From an uncultured Bacteroidales bacterium (lineage in GTDB: Bacteria > Bacteroidota > Bacteroidia > Bacteroidales > Marinilabiliaceae): a stretch of 64,000 bases of DNA. The translations under genes were made by a program, and so were the position numbers. Shown here in pieces: positions 32,355 to 41,444 of the stretch (positions are counted from its first letter, which is position 1; the number at the start of each line of letters is the position of its first letter). The notes beneath the pieces are model-generated. The model ran no database searches. It saw only the letters and a list, made by a program, of their open reading frames with translations, and was not told the origin of the DNA. The stretch spans positions 28,873 through 92,872 of the forward strand of contig CALAUL010000016.1 in assembly GCA_937892255.1 (NCBI GenBank). The letters are read 5' to 3'.

Positions 32355-35051
32355 ATGGAATGTGAAGTGGCAAGGAAATATTTCATATTATTTATTGGAT
32401 TGCTCTATTTTGTTGTAGGGTGTGCTGCGCATAAAGGAGTGGAAGAGTCGGAACCCCGGGTCGTGCTTGGAAATTCTCGTTTTGACCAGTACGTTGATTT
32501 TTTGCAGGGTAAGCGAGTTGCGTTGGTTGTTAATCAGTCGTCGTTGGTTGGAGACGTGCATTTATGTGACACGTTGTTGGCTTTGGGGGTGGACGTGAAA
32601 AAGATCTTTGCTCCTGAGCATGGCTTCAGAGGCACGGCAGATGCCGGAGAACATATAAAGGACGGGAAGGATTCGAAAACGGGAATTGAAATTGTAAGTC
32701 TGTACGGTAAAAACAAAAAGCCTTCTGAAATTCAAATGCAGGGTATAGATGTCGTATTGTATGATTTGCAAGATGTGGGAGTTCGGTTTTATACATATAT
32801 TTCTACTATGCATTATGTGATGGAAGCGTGTGCAGAGTTGGGAATTAGCATGTTGGTGCTTGATAGACCAAATCCTAATGGAGATTATATTGACGGACCT
32901 GTGTTGGAAAAGGATTGTAAAAGCTTTGTGGGTATGCATCCTATACCTATAGTGTATGGTATGACATGTGGTGAATTGGCTTATATGATAAATGGAGAGG
33001 GTTGGTTGGCTAATGGGGTGAGGTGCGATTTGAAAGTGGTTCAGATGTTGTATTATCAGAGGGAGAATCGATATGAATTGACTGTAGCTCCGTCGCCGAA
33101 CTTAAAGAGCTACGATGCAATACGACGTTATCCGTCGCTCTGCTTCTTTGAAGCAACAAATGTCAGTGTAGGACGAGGGACAGACAAGCCATTTGTGATT
33201 TATGGCTCTCCGTATATTCATTCTGGCGAGTTTAAGTTTACACCGCAACCGGTTGAGGGTGCAAAAAATCCGCCATTTAAAGGGAAAGAGTGTAGAGGAT
33301 ATGATTTGTCGACGGAACTTGATGAACAGCGAATTAATTTATCTTATTTGTTGGATGCATACAAAGAGATAGGAGATACGTTATTTTGGACTGATAAGCG
33401 TTTCTTTGATTTGTTGGCCGGAACTAAAACATTGAGGGAACAACTGCAGATGGGTCTTTCAGAAGAACAGATAAAGGCCTCGTGGCAAGAAAACCTTGAC
33501 GCTTTCAAACAGAAGAGAAGTAAATATCTTTTGTATGAAACGCAGAAAGCACAGCAGGTGGCACCTATAGATTGGGATACCGCAGTAACTTCAGAGTGGA
33601 TAGACTCCACACTTATGCGGATGACGTTAGAAGAGAAAATTGCGCAACTTGTGTGGGTAACGATAGGACATACTTCGAATGAGCGAGACATAAATAATGT
33701 AAGACAAAACATAGAACAATATGGAGTTGGCGGCGTTCTCCTTTTGCAAGGAAAGACAACGAGTGCCATGGGTATAACGGCGATGCTGCAAGGTTGTTCA
33801 AAATTGCCGTTGCTTTTTTCCGCCGATGCGGAAAATGGCTTGTCGATGAAGTTCTCTCAAGTCGTGGATTTCCCTAAGAATATAACTTTAGGGTCGTTGC
33901 CAGAAGTGTCGCTTATAGAGCAAATGGGGCGCAGTGTCGGCAGACAAATGAAAGAGTGTGGCATACAGGTTAATTTTGCTCCCGTTGTAGATGTCAACAC
34001 CAACCCGTCAAATCCGATAATAGGGGTGCGTTCATTTGGAGAAAACCCACATAGAGTTTCGCAAGCTGCTCTTGCGTATGTAAGAGGTTTGCAGTCAGAA
34101 GGATGCGTGGCTGTGGTAAAGCACTTTCCCGGACATGGAGATACAAGTCAAGATTCCCATACAAGTTTGCCTTTTGTCAGCACAACAAGAGAGAGAATGG
34201 ACAGTGTTGAGTTGCTACCATTTCGCACCTGTATTGAAAATGGAGTCATGGGAGTCATGAGTGCGCATCTGAATGTACCGGCATTAGACAAGACTGTGAA
34301 GTCGACAAGCGTGTCGCGACAAGTATTGGAGGTGCTTTTGAGAGAAGAAATGGGCTTTAAGGGACTTGTGGTTTCTGACGCCGTGAATATGGACGGTCTT
34401 AAAATAGCTACGGCAGGAACTAATGTCGAAGCCGCCTGTTTAGAGGGAGGAACTGATGTTGTGGAATTTTCTTTAGATGTCGAGTCGGCAATAAATTCGG
34501 TGAAAGAGAAAATAGAAAAGGGAGTTTTGACGGAATCGGAGATTGATATGAAGGTGAGACGAGTATTAGCCGTTAAAGAGTGGTGTGCCAAATATGCACG
34601 TCAAGAGAGCGGAATGAGAGGCCAGGTCAATAGCCTTGATGCAGAATGCTTGTCAGATATGATATTTAAAAAGAGTGTTACCATCCTACAGAATAATAAT
34701 TTGGAGAGTCGAGATGTTAGAATAAAAACTTTTGGAGAGTGGCCTGAATTTGCAATAAGCCAAAATGATAAAGAAAATCAGATTATTTGGTTGTTGGTTG
34801 ACGAAAAGAGTATATCTCAATACAATGAATATATAGAACGATTGCCATCGCAGAGCAAGATAGTTGTGATGTATTTGGGCAATCCGTATAAGATAAAGCG
34901 AATGAAAATAAGAGATACTGACGGTTTTGTCGTGATGTACGAATCGACACCGCGAGCAAAACGTGTAGCCCAGATGTATGTAATCAAACGTTTCGAGGCA
35001 TGCGGAATAATGCCTGTGACGGTAGGTAAATATAAAGAAGGTATAAATTAA
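32355..35051 (+). CDS. Fused exo-beta-N-acetylmuramidase (NamZ, DUF1343) and GH3 beta-N-acetylglucosaminidase (NagZ-like) lipoprotein
   Basis: 898 aa lipoprotein (lipobox FVVGC, Cys 23). Residues about 40-395 are a full DUF1343/GH171 domain: VNQSSLVG, APEHGFRG (87-92), LDRPNPNG (169-176), YGMTCGELA. NamZ removes MurNAc from peptidoglycan ends. Residues about 415-745 are a GH3 domain with the NagZ motif KHFPGHGDTSQDSH (K589 to H602, catalytic His-Asp dyad) and the nucleophile in VVSDAVNMDGL (D675). About 150 residues follow that resemble a reduced GH3 C-terminal domain. Together the two activities could strip a GlcNAc-MurNAc chain alternately from one end. NamZ and NagZ are usually separate genes. 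No AmpG or MurQ is nearby. Confidence 0.92.
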   Translation: MECEVARKYFILFIGLLYFVVGCAAHKGVEESEPRVVLGNSRFDQYVDFLQGKRVALVVNQSSLVGDVHLCDTLLALGVDVKKIFAPEHGFRGTADAGEHIKDGKDSKTGIEIVSLYGKNKKPSEIQMQGIDVVLYDLQDVGVRFYTYISTMHYVMEACAELGISMLVLDRPNPNGDYIDGPVLEKDCKSFVGMHPIPIVYGMTCGELAYMINGEGWLANGVRCDLKVVQMLYYQRENRYELTVAPSPNLKSYDAIRRYPSLCFFEATNVSVGRGTDKPFVIYGSPYIHSGEFKFTPQPVEGAKNPPFKGKECRGYDLSTELDEQRINLSYLLDAYKEIGDTLFWTDKRFFDLLAGTKTLREQLQMGLSEEQIKASWQENLDAFKQKRSKYLLYETQKAQQVAPIDWDTAVTSEWIDSTLMRMTLEEKIAQLVWVTIGHTSNERDINNVRQNIEQYGVGGVLLLQGKTTSAMGITAMLQGCSKLPLLFSADAENGLSMKFSQVVDFPKNITLGSLPEVSLIEQMGRSVGRQMKECGIQVNFAPVVDVNTNPSNPIIGVRSFGENPHRVSQAALAYVRGLQSEGCVAVVKHFPGHGDTSQDSHTSLPFVSTTRERMDSVELLPFRTCIENGVMGVMSAHLNVPALDKTVKSTSVSRQVLEVLLREEMGFKGLVVSDAVNMDGLKIATAGTNVEAACLEGGTDVVEFSLDVESAINSVKEKIEKGVLTESEIDMKVRRVLAVKEWCAKYARQESGMRGQVNSLDAECLSDMIFKKSVTILQNNNLESRDVRIKTFGEWPEFAISQNDKENQIIWLLVDEKSISQYNEYIERLPSQSKIVVMYLGNPYKIKRMKIRDTDGFVVMYESTPRAKRVAQMYVIKRFEACGIMPVTVGKYKEGIN

Positions 35052-35066
35052 ACAACAAAAAATAAG

Positions 35067-36377
35067 ATGGCAAAAGAAGGCTTTACATCGAGATTTGGAG
35101 CAATAGTAACAGCGGCAGGTTCCGCTATCGGATTGGGAAATATATGGCGTTTCCCCTATATACTAGGAGAGAACGGAGGCGCAGCATTCCTATTTATTTA
35201 TATATTATTTACTATACTTATAGCAAGCCCAGTTCTTCTAAGTGAGTTTGTCATCGGACGAATGGCAGGAAAGCCTGTTACAGCTGCATTTAAAGATTTG
35301 GCTCCCAAAAAGAAATGGTATTATATCGGTATCTCTGGAGTAGTCTGTGCATTTATCATATTGTCGTTTTATAATGTCGTGGCAGGATGGACATTGTATT
35401 TTGCATACATATCGTTGACAGGCGACTTGTTGTCTCTCAACCGGGCAGAAATAGAGACGCTGTATCAAAATGTCTCGTCCGAACCTGTTGTCTGTATAAT
35501 CGGAATGGTGATATTTGCCGGATTGTCGGCATTTGTCGTAATGCGAGGTGTTGAAAAAGGCATTGAGAAATACAGCAAAATCTTGATGCCGTTGCTTCTT
35601 ATCATGATAATCATAGTATGTGTTCGAGCACTGACATTAGATGGCGCAAGAGATGGTGTAGCATTCTTGTTGAAACCGGATTTTTCTAAAATCACTGCGG
35701 AATCAATGTTCGTGGCATTAGGACAAGCCTTTTTCTCGTTGAGTATCGGCATGGGTGCAATGACAACATACGGAGCATATATCAGTAAGAAGCAGAACTT
35801 GGCATCAAGTGTAGTGAGCATTGCAATGATTGACTTTCTCGTTGCATTCCTCGCAGGATTGATGATATTCCCGAGTGCATTTGCCTTTGGAGTAAATCCT
35901 GGAGAAGGTCCGGGTCTTGTATTTGTAACATTGCCGGGAATCTTTAACCAAATGGCGTTCGGGCAACTTGTGTCAATCGTATTCTTCGTTTTGTTGGCTA
36001 TTGCGGCACTCACATCTACCATGTCGTTGTTAGAGGTGATAGTCTCATTCCTTTCTTCAGAGTATGGCATAAAAAGAAAGATGGCAACATTCATAGCTAC
36101 GTCAATGACAGTGGCGACAGGAGTGGTATGTGCAATGTCTACTACCGTGTTTAACTTCTTTGACGGATTTTCTGCAAACGTAATGTTGCCTCTTGGGGCA
36201 TTCTTTATAATACTCTTTGCATCATTAGTCTTAGGAAAAGACAAGCTAAAATCAGAGTTGGAAGCTCACGGACAAGAGTTTAAGCTCTTTAATGCCTTTT
36301 ACCTATTGGTCAAGTTTGTAGTGCCGATAGCAATAGGAGCATTGTTTGTCTATTGTATAATAGGTTGGCTCAAGTAA
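35067..36377 (+). CDS. Sodium-dependent transporter, NSS/SNF family
   Basis: 436 aa integral inner-membrane protein with about eleven to twelve hydrophobic segments. The N-terminal signature RFGAIVTAAGSAIGLGNIWRFP is the Na+/substrate site of the neurotransmitter:sodium symporter family (its core is AGSAIGLGNIWRFP). Substrates of bacterial members are mainly amino acids; the one here is unknown. It starts 15 bp after the NamZ-NagZ gene, so uptake of amino acids from peptidoglycan stems is conceivable but unproven. Confidence 0.94.
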   Translation: MAKEGFTSRFGAIVTAAGSAIGLGNIWRFPYILGENGGAAFLFIYILFTILIASPVLLSEFVIGRMAGKPVTAAFKDLAPKKKWYYIGISGVVCAFIILSFYNVVAGWTLYFAYISLTGDLLSLNRAEIETLYQNVSSEPVVCIIGMVIFAGLSAFVVMRGVEKGIEKYSKILMPLLLIMIIIVCVRALTLDGARDGVAFLLKPDFSKITAESMFVALGQAFFSLSIGMGAMTTYGAYISKKQNLASSVVSIAMIDFLVAFLAGLMIFPSAFAFGVNPGEGPGLVFVTLPGIFNQMAFGQLVSIVFFVLLAIAALTSTMSLLEVIVSFLSSEYGIKRKMATFIATSMTVATGVVCAMSTTVFNFFDGFSANVMLPLGAFFIILFASLVLGKDKLKSELEAHGQEFKLFNAFYLLVKFVVPIAIGALFVYCIIGWLK

Positions 36378-36381
36378 CTGT

Positions 36382-37416
36382 ATGTGGAATGAGAAATTTC
36401 AGATGGGCTATAAAACTCTCACGGGGTATATAGCATTGCTCTTATTGCTGATGATAGTGTTCTGTTTGCAAAAGTGCCACGGAAAAAGAGTTCAAGTAAT
36501 AGAAACAGAAACATATAAGTTAGAATACGTACTTCCGAAAGACGTTGACACGGTGAATATAAACAATGCATCAGTCTTGGAATTGAAACATATTGGCTTT
36601 ACCAATTACGAGATTGTATCCATGCTATCGTCCCGAGAAAGAGGTTTTGTTTTTAGAAATATAGAACAATTGAAGCAAAACAGGTATTTCGACACATTGA
36701 AGATAAATGTAATGGCCCCGTATCTGTTGTTTGATACAACAGCAATGCCTTATAAACCCCGTTTTGCAAACAAAAAGAAGACAAAATCACAAGCCTATAA
36801 TCGCAAAGTAAGTTTGTATTACACAACAGAGGAAGAGTTTGTAAACTATGGAGTACCCAAAGCCGTGATAGATACCATAAGTCATTATAAAGAATGCTAC
36901 TATATGAAAGGAAGTGTCGTTCTGAGTGAGCTGTTGAGCGCAACGCCATCGACAATAGGAGAATTGTTGACTTCGCATATCTCGGGAGAAAAGCGACAAC
37001 AAGCAAAACAGCAGAAAGTAATACAGAAAGTTGAACTTAATAGTGCAACCGTTGAAGAACTTGTAAAATTGCCATGGATAAAAGACAAAACAGCAAATAC
37101 AATATTGAAATACCGTGACAGATTGAAAGGATTTGTGGACATATCGCAATTGCTTGAAGTATACGGAATAGACTCCGTCAGATACGAAAAGATTTGTCAA
37201 AACATATATGTCGACGAAACGAAAATAGAGAAAATATATATCAATAGAAAACTAAAAGAAGGATTTTATCATCCTTATGTCACTAAAGAACTAAAGCATG
37301 CGTTAAGCATGAACAGACGTACAAACAAAGTGTCAAACGTAGACGAATTCGTAGAATTATATCAAGGTAAATACACTAATAAATGGTTAGAAAAATATCT
37401 TTCTTTTGAAAAATAA
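36382..37416 (+). CDS. Membrane-anchored helix-hairpin-helix (ComEA-like) protein
   Basis: 344 aa. One N-terminal membrane segment (about residues 14-31) followed by an exported part with repeated helix-hairpin-helix units: VNINNASVLELKHIGF (about 58-73), VELNSATVEELVKLPWI (about 217-233) with KTANTILKYRDRLKGF, and two weaker copies. ComEA-type HhH domains bind double-stranded DNA during uptake. Larger HhH proteins like this are common in Bacteroidetes and unstudied as far as I know. It starts 4 bp after the transporter gene. Confidence 0.82.
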   Translation: MWNEKFQMGYKTLTGYIALLLLLMIVFCLQKCHGKRVQVIETETYKLEYVLPKDVDTVNINNASVLELKHIGFTNYEIVSMLSSRERGFVFRNIEQLKQNRYFDTLKINVMAPYLLFDTTAMPYKPRFANKKKTKSQAYNRKVSLYYTTEEEFVNYGVPKAVIDTISHYKECYYMKGSVVLSELLSATPSTIGELLTSHISGEKRQQAKQQKVIQKVELNSATVEELVKLPWIKDKTANTILKYRDRLKGFVDISQLLEVYGIDSVRYEKICQNIYVDETKIEKIYINRKLKEGFYHPYVTKELKHALSMNRRTNKVSNVDEFVELYQGKYTNKWLEKYLSFEK

Positions 37417-37425
37417 CAGAAATCA

Positions 37426-37457
37426 TTTGTTATAGTCGTAAAACTTCATTTACTTTG
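37426..37457 (+). promoter_or_regulatory. Promoter of rpsU
   Basis: TTTG at 37426-37429, 20 bp spacer, TTACTTTG at 37450-37457 (one change from TAnnTTTG), followed by CACC. It lies about 51 bp before the rpsU ATG. Confidence 0.7.
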
Positions 37458-37508
37458 CACCACTTTAAAAGACAGAATATTTAATTTCGAAATAAATAAA
37501 AATAAATC

Positions 37509-37700
37509 ATGATTGTAGTACCTATCAAAGAAGGCGAGAACATAGAAAGAGCCTTGAAGAAATTTAAAAGAAAATTTGAAAAGACAGGTGTAATGCGTGA
37601 ATTGAGAGATCGTCAGGCATTTACAAAAGATTCAATTATCCGTCGCGATAAGATGGCTAAGGCTGTATACGTACAGAAGTTGCGTCGCGAAATGGAGTAA
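37509..37700 (+). CDS. rpsU: 30S ribosomal protein S21
   Basis: 63 aa, the normal length for Bacteroidetes. The start MIVVPIKEGENIERALKKFK and the following KFEKTGVMRELRDRQ are typical of S21. A late-assembling small-subunit protein near the anti-Shine-Dalgarno end of 16S rRNA. It begins the rpsU-xerC-hpf-tuf order often seen in Bacteroidales. Confidence 0.97.
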   Translation: MIVVPIKEGENIERALKKFKRKFEKTGVMRELRDRQAFTKDSIIRRDKMAKAVYVQKLRREME

Positions 37701-37747
37701 TCTAATATCGGACTCCAGTGCGCATGGAGAACGAAACAGATACTACA

Positions 37748-37784
37748 AAGAGGATGTGTTTTCGAAAGAATTCATATCCTCTTT
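37748..37784 (+). terminator. Hairpin after rpsU, possible attenuator
   Basis: AAAGAGGATGTG pairs with CATATCCTCTTT (12 bp with one G-T pair) around a loop of about 13 bases. It is not followed by a proper T run, so it may only reduce read-through into the recombinase gene or protect the rpsU mRNA end. Confidence 0.5.
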
Positions 37785-37804
37785 GAGTTATAAAAGAGTT
37801 GAGA

Positions 37805-38707
37805 ATGCGTTACGTACAGGAATTTTTGAAATATATGAGATATGAGCGTCGGTGTTCGAATTTAACCATTGATGCTTATGAAAATGACTTGAGACTGTTG
37901 GAACAGTTTCTAATAAACTATGATATTTCAGATCCTTGTAATGTGACAGCTCGTCATTTGCGTCGTTGGATAATGTCGTTGCTCACACGGGGCTTGAAGC
38001 CTCGCAGTGTCAATAGGAAAATAGCTTCGTGTAGAAGTTATTACAAATATCTGTGCAGAGAAAGAGTTGTGCAGAAAAATCCGAGTTCCATGATAGATAA
38101 TGTAAAAACACCCAAGTTGTTGCCCGTTTTTCTTCATGAACCAGAGATGAATCTCTTATTAGAGATGGAGAACTTTCCTGACACATACGAAGGGGTTAGA
38201 GATAAAACAATTCTTGAACTTTTTTATATGTCTGGATTGCGAGTGTCTGAGCTGACGAATTTGACTGATAGTCAGATTGATTTGTCTCGCGAAGTGCTGT
38301 TGATTCTTGGAAAAAGAAAAAAGCAACGAATTATTCCGCTGACAAATGTTTTGAAATTAAGTTTAAATTCGTATCTTCATCGAAGAAATTTAGAGTTCGG
38401 AGATTCGGTAAGAGGTGGCAGAGTCTTTTTGACGAAGAATGGAGATGACGTTTACACGAAACTAATCTATAGGATTGTTCGTAAGCATATAGAAATGGTA
38501 TCAACTGTATCGAAGAAGAGTCCGCATGTATTGCGTCACACGTTTGCGACTGTTTTGTTGAACAATGGGGCAGATTTGATGTCGATTAAAGAATTGCTTG
38601 GACATTCCAGTCTTGCGGCAACGCAGATATATGCTCACACCGAGTTCGAACAGTTAAACAAAGTTTATAAACAAGCCCATCCGAGGGCTGAAAATAAGGA
38701 GGACTGA
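37805..38707 (+). CDS. Tyrosine recombinase, XerC/XerD type
   Basis: 300 aa. Catalytic residues are all visible: R146 (MSGLRVSELTNL), K170 (LGKRKKQRIIPL), H241 and R244 (HVLRHTFA), H267 (LGHSSLAATQIY) and nucleophile Y276. The N-terminal SAM-like core-binding domain spans about residues 1-90. It is a chromosomal Xer-type enzyme for resolving dimers by context (rpsU-xer-hpf-tuf); it need not be from a mobile element. A TTG at 37799 could add two residues; ATG 37805 is preferred. Its stop is 3 bp from hpf. Confidence 0.92.
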   Translation: MRYVQEFLKYMRYERRCSNLTIDAYENDLRLLEQFLINYDISDPCNVTARHLRRWIMSLLTRGLKPRSVNRKIASCRSYYKYLCRERVVQKNPSSMIDNVKTPKLLPVFLHEPEMNLLLEMENFPDTYEGVRDKTILELFYMSGLRVSELTNLTDSQIDLSREVLLILGKRKKQRIIPLTNVLKLSLNSYLHRRNLEFGDSVRGGRVFLTKNGDDVYTKLIYRIVRKHIEMVSTVSKKSPHVLRHTFATVLLNNGADLMSIKELLGHSSLAATQIYAHTEFEQLNKVYKQAHPRAENKED

Positions 38708-38710
38708 ATT

Positions 38711-39001
38711 ATGAAAATTACGATTCAATCGTTGCATTTCGATGCATCGGAGCAACTGAAGGAGTTCATTGACCACAAGGTTGGTAAATTGGACCATTTT
38801 TTTGATGGAATAATATCTGCTGATGTTGTTCTTAGTTTGGACAAAGCAGTGAATACAGAGAACAAGGTGACGAAAATTTCTTTGTCGGTTCCTAATGGTA
38901 GTTTGGTGGCAGAGAAGCAGTGTAAGACGTTTGAGGAAGGAGTGGACTTGTCGTGTGATGCGCTTAAACGTCAAATAGAGAAGTATAAGGACCATAAGTA
39001 A
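38711..39001 (+). CDS. hpf: Ribosome hibernation-promoting factor, short form
   Basis: 96 aa, HPF/RaiA/YfiA family: MKITIQSLHFDASEQLKEFI and KVGKLDHFFDGI followed by the ADVVLSLD strand and a C-terminal helix with DLSCDALKRQIEKYKDHK. It lacks the C-terminal dimerisation domain of long HPF. It inactivates idle ribosomes by binding the decoding region. Together with rpsU and tuf it marks a translation cluster. Confidence 0.92.
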   Translation: MKITIQSLHFDASEQLKEFIDHKVGKLDHFFDGIISADVVLSLDKAVNTENKVTKISLSVPNGSLVAEKQCKTFEEGVDLSCDALKRQIEKYKDHK

Positions 39002-39021
39002 TCAAGACTTTGATAGATGAG

Positions 39022-39053
39022 AGGGGGTAAATGGTGGTTTACCCCCTTTTTTT
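39022..39053 (+). terminator. Rho-independent terminator after hpf
   Basis: AGGGGGTAAA pairs perfectly with TTTACCCCCT around a 6-base loop and is followed by a T run. It separates rpsU-xer-hpf from tuf. Confidence 0.95.
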
Positions 39054-39140
39054 GACTTGTATGCAAGAGCATTGAAGTTCACAATAGGTGCTCCAAACGT
39101 AAAAAAAACATAAATGACAAAAAAAAAGTGAGAATATGCA

Positions 39141-39169
39141 TTGTATTCAATTGAAAATATCTACCTTTG
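39141..39169 (+). promoter_or_regulatory. Promoter of tuf
   Basis: TTG at 39141-39143, 18 bp spacer, TACCTTTG at 39162-39169, followed by TGG. The leader to the tuf ATG would be about 87 bases, rich in A and T, without a recognisable regulatory fold. Confidence 0.65.
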
Positions 39170-39263
39170 TGGTCGAAAAAAAGGGTGGGTAATTATGCTC
39201 GCTTGAAAAATATATGAATTTGATTGAATATTTTAAATATCTAATTGTCTAATAATTCGAATT

Positions 39264-40451
39264 ATGGCTAAAGAAACATTTAAAAGAGACAAAGATCACG
39301 TGAATATTGGTACCATTGGTCACGTAGACCATGGTAAGACTACTCTTACTGCTGCTATCACAACAGTATTAGCAAAGAAGGGTCTTTCAGAGTTGCGTGC
39401 GTTTGACTCAATTGACAATGCTCCAGAAGAGAAGGAGCGTGGTATTACAATCAACACTTCGCACGTGGAGTATCAGACTGAGACTCGTCACTATGCGCAC
39501 GTAGACTGTCCGGGTCACGCTGACTATGTGAAGAACATGGTAACAGGTGCTGCTCAGATGGATGGAGCTATCCTTGTTTGTGCTGCAACTGATGGTCCTA
39601 TGCCTCAGACTCGTGAGCACATTCTTCTTGCTCGTCAGGTGAATGTTCCACGTATCGTAGTGTTTATGAATAAAGTGGATATGGTTGACGATCCAGAGCT
39701 TCTTGAACTTGTTGAGATGGAGCTTCGTGATCTTCTTTCATTCTACAACTTTGATGGTGACAACTCTCCAGTGATCAAGGGTTCTGCTCTTGGCGCATTG
39801 AACGGTGAGCCACAGTGGGAAGAAAAAGTGATGGAACTCATGAATGCTGTTGATACATGGATTCCACTTCCTCCACGTGATATAGATAAGCCATTCTTGA
39901 TGCCGGTTGAAGATGTATTCACTATTACAGGTCGTGGTACAGTTGCTACAGGTCGTATTGAGGCGGGTGTTATCCATACAGGTGATGAACTTCAGATTAT
40001 TGGTCTTGGTGCTGAAAATAAGAAGACTACTTGTACAGGTGTTGAGATGTTCCGTAAGATTCTTGATGAAGGTCAGGCTGGTGACAACGTAGGTTTGTTG
40101 CTTCGTGGTATTGAGAAGTCTGAAATCAGACGTGGTATGGTGCTTGCTAAGCCAGGTCAGGTGACTCCTCATACTAAGTTCAAGGCTGAGATTTACGTTT
40201 TGAAGAAGGAAGAGGGTGGTCGTCATACTCCATTCCAGAATAAGTATCGTCCACAGTTCTACCTCCGTACATTGGATATTACAGGTGAGATTACACTTTC
40301 TGAAGGTGTTGAAATGGTAATGCCAGGTGATAACGTGTCTATCACAGTAGAACTTATCTATCCGGTAGCTTTGAACCAGGGTCTTCGTTTTGCTATCCGC
40401 GAGGGTGGCCGTACGGTAGGTGCTGGTCAGGTGACTGAGATTATTGAGTAA
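39264..40451 (+). CDS. tuf: Elongation factor Tu
   Basis: 395 aa GTPase that brings aminoacyl-tRNA to the ribosome. GTP-binding motifs [11 protein letters not shown] (G1), DCPGHADY (G3) and NKVDMVDD (G4) are intact. [11 protein letters not shown] is the switch I region. The codon choice is strongly biased, as expected for one of the most abundant proteins. tRNA-Trp, secE and nusG follow. Confidence 0.99.
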   Translation: MAKETFKRDKDHVNIGTIGHVDHGKTTLTAAITTVLAKKGLSELRAFDSIDNAPEEKERGITINTSHVEYQTETRHYAHVDCPGHADYVKNMVTGAAQMDGAILVCAATDGPMPQTREHILLARQVNVPRIVVFMNKVDMVDDPELLELVEMELRDLLSFYNFDGDNSPVIKGSALGALNGEPQWEEKVMELMNAVDTWIPLPPRDIDKPFLMPVEDVFTITGRGTVATGRIEAGVIHTGDELQIIGLGAENKKTTCTGVEMFRKILDEGQAGDNVGLLLRGIEKSEIRRGMVLAKPGQVTPHTKFKAEIYVLKKEEGGRHTPFQNKYRPQFYLRTLDITGEITLSEGVEMVMPGDNVSITVELIYPVALNQGLRFAIREGGRTVGAGQVTEIIE

Positions 40452-40497
40452 TACGAGGGTATAACAATATGCCGAGGGAAATATTCTCTCGGCTTTT

Positions 40498-40570
40498 ACG
40501 GGTGTAGCTCAGTTGGTAGAGCACTGGTCTCCAAAACCAGGTGTCGGGAGTTCGAGCCTCTCCTCCCGTG
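40498..40570 (+). tRNA. tRNA-Trp (CCA)
   Basis: 73 bases. Anticodon CCA at 40531-40533 in the loop CTCCAAA, closed by CTGGT/ACCAG. D arm GCTC...GAGC, T arm GGGAG-TTCGAGC-CTCTC (one G-T pair), acceptor ACGGGTG with CTCCCGT, which leaves one U-U mismatch at pair 6-67. Discriminator G; the 3' CCA is not encoded. Lies between tuf and secE, the usual Bacteroidetes position. Confidence 0.97.
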
Positions 40571-40611
40571 CTAAAACATAGAAGAATATTGTATCTGATA
40601 TTTATATAGAT

Positions 40612-40806
40612 ATGGGTAAAATTGTAAATTACTTTAAGGATGTTCGTACAGAACTTGTACAAAAAACCTCGTGGCCATCGTGGCGAGATTTGAGTAATAG
40701 TGCGGTTGTTGTTATGGTGGCATCTGTGATTATTGCGTTGGTGGTTTTTGTGATGGATTTCGCTTTTGAAAATCTGCTCAAATTTATTTACCAATTGTTG
40801 TACTAA
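40612..40806 (+). CDS. secE: Preprotein translocase subunit SecE
   Basis: 64 aa, single-membrane-helix form of SecE. The cytoplasmic amphipathic part contains the conserved VRTELVQKTSWPSWRDL; the membrane helix spans about residues 31-52. It stabilises SecY in the translocon. Located between tRNA-Trp and nusG as in most bacteria. Confidence 0.96.
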   Translation: MGKIVNYFKDVRTELVQKTSWPSWRDLSNSAVVVMVASVIIALVVFVMDFAFENLLKFIYQLLY

Positions 40807-40819
40807 GAGAGATTCGAGT

Positions 40820-41359
40820 ATGGCCGGAATAGAGAAAAAATGGTATGTCTTGCGCGCTATAGGAGGCAAGGAGAAGAAAGCAAAGGAGATGCTTGACAAT
40901 GAGATCAGGGTTCTTGGACTTACAGATTTGGTTAGTGAGGCTGTCGTTCCTGTAGAGCGAGTTTATCAGCAGAGAAATGGCAAGAAATATGTTAAGGAGA
41001 GAATTTTGTATGCCGGCTATGTTTTTGTTGAAGCTGCTTTGGTAGGTGAAGTGCCTCATATTTTGCGCAATATTCCGAACATTATTAATTTTTTAGGAGA
41101 TAACAATCCTATTCCGATGCGGCCTTCAGAGGTTGCAAGAATGATTGGAACAGCAGATCAGGCGATAGACGACACGTTGGATATGGTTGTTAAATTCACC
41201 AAGAATGAAGTGGTGAAAGTTGTTGATGGGCCATTTAATGGATTTAGTGGTGAGATTGAAGAAATTAATGAAGAGAAGAAGAAATTGCTTGTGATGGTGA
41301 AGATATTTGGAAGAAAGACTCCTTTGGAATTAGGGTATTTACAAGTCGAAAAAGAATAA
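40820..41359 (+). CDS. nusG: Transcription termination/antitermination protein NusG
   Basis: 179 aa. The NGN domain ([40 protein letters not shown]) is followed by a KOW domain ([20 protein letters not shown]). It binds RNA polymerase and couples it to ribosomes or Rho. The open frame extends to 40766 over secE; ATG 40820 ([11 protein letters not shown]) is the family start and lies 13 bp after secE. Confidence 0.97.
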   Translation: MAGIEKKWYVLRAIGGKEKKAKEMLDNEIRVLGLTDLVSEAVVPVERVYQQRNGKKYVKERILYAGYVFVEAALVGEVPHILRNIPNIINFLGDNNPIPMRPSEVARMIGTADQAIDDTLDMVVKFTKNEVVKVVDGPFNGFSGEIEEINEEKKKLLVMVKIFGRKTPLELGYLQVEKE

Positions 41360-41444
41360 CAGCGAGTTCAGTATAAAATGCTTCCTCCGGCTTGATCGGA
41401 CATACGAACTTGGTTATATAATTAATATTTTAAGAATTGCTACA

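Noticed and set aside
35465..36244. 259-codon minus-strand open frame inside the sodium transporter gene
   Set aside because: Antisense to a strongly conserved membrane protein; its hydrophobic/Asn-rich composition mirrors the opposite strand.
37805..38707. The tyrosine recombinase as the integrase of a mobile element
   Set aside because: It sits in the rpsU-xer-hpf-tuf order of housekeeping genes, with no attachment repeats or cargo nearby.
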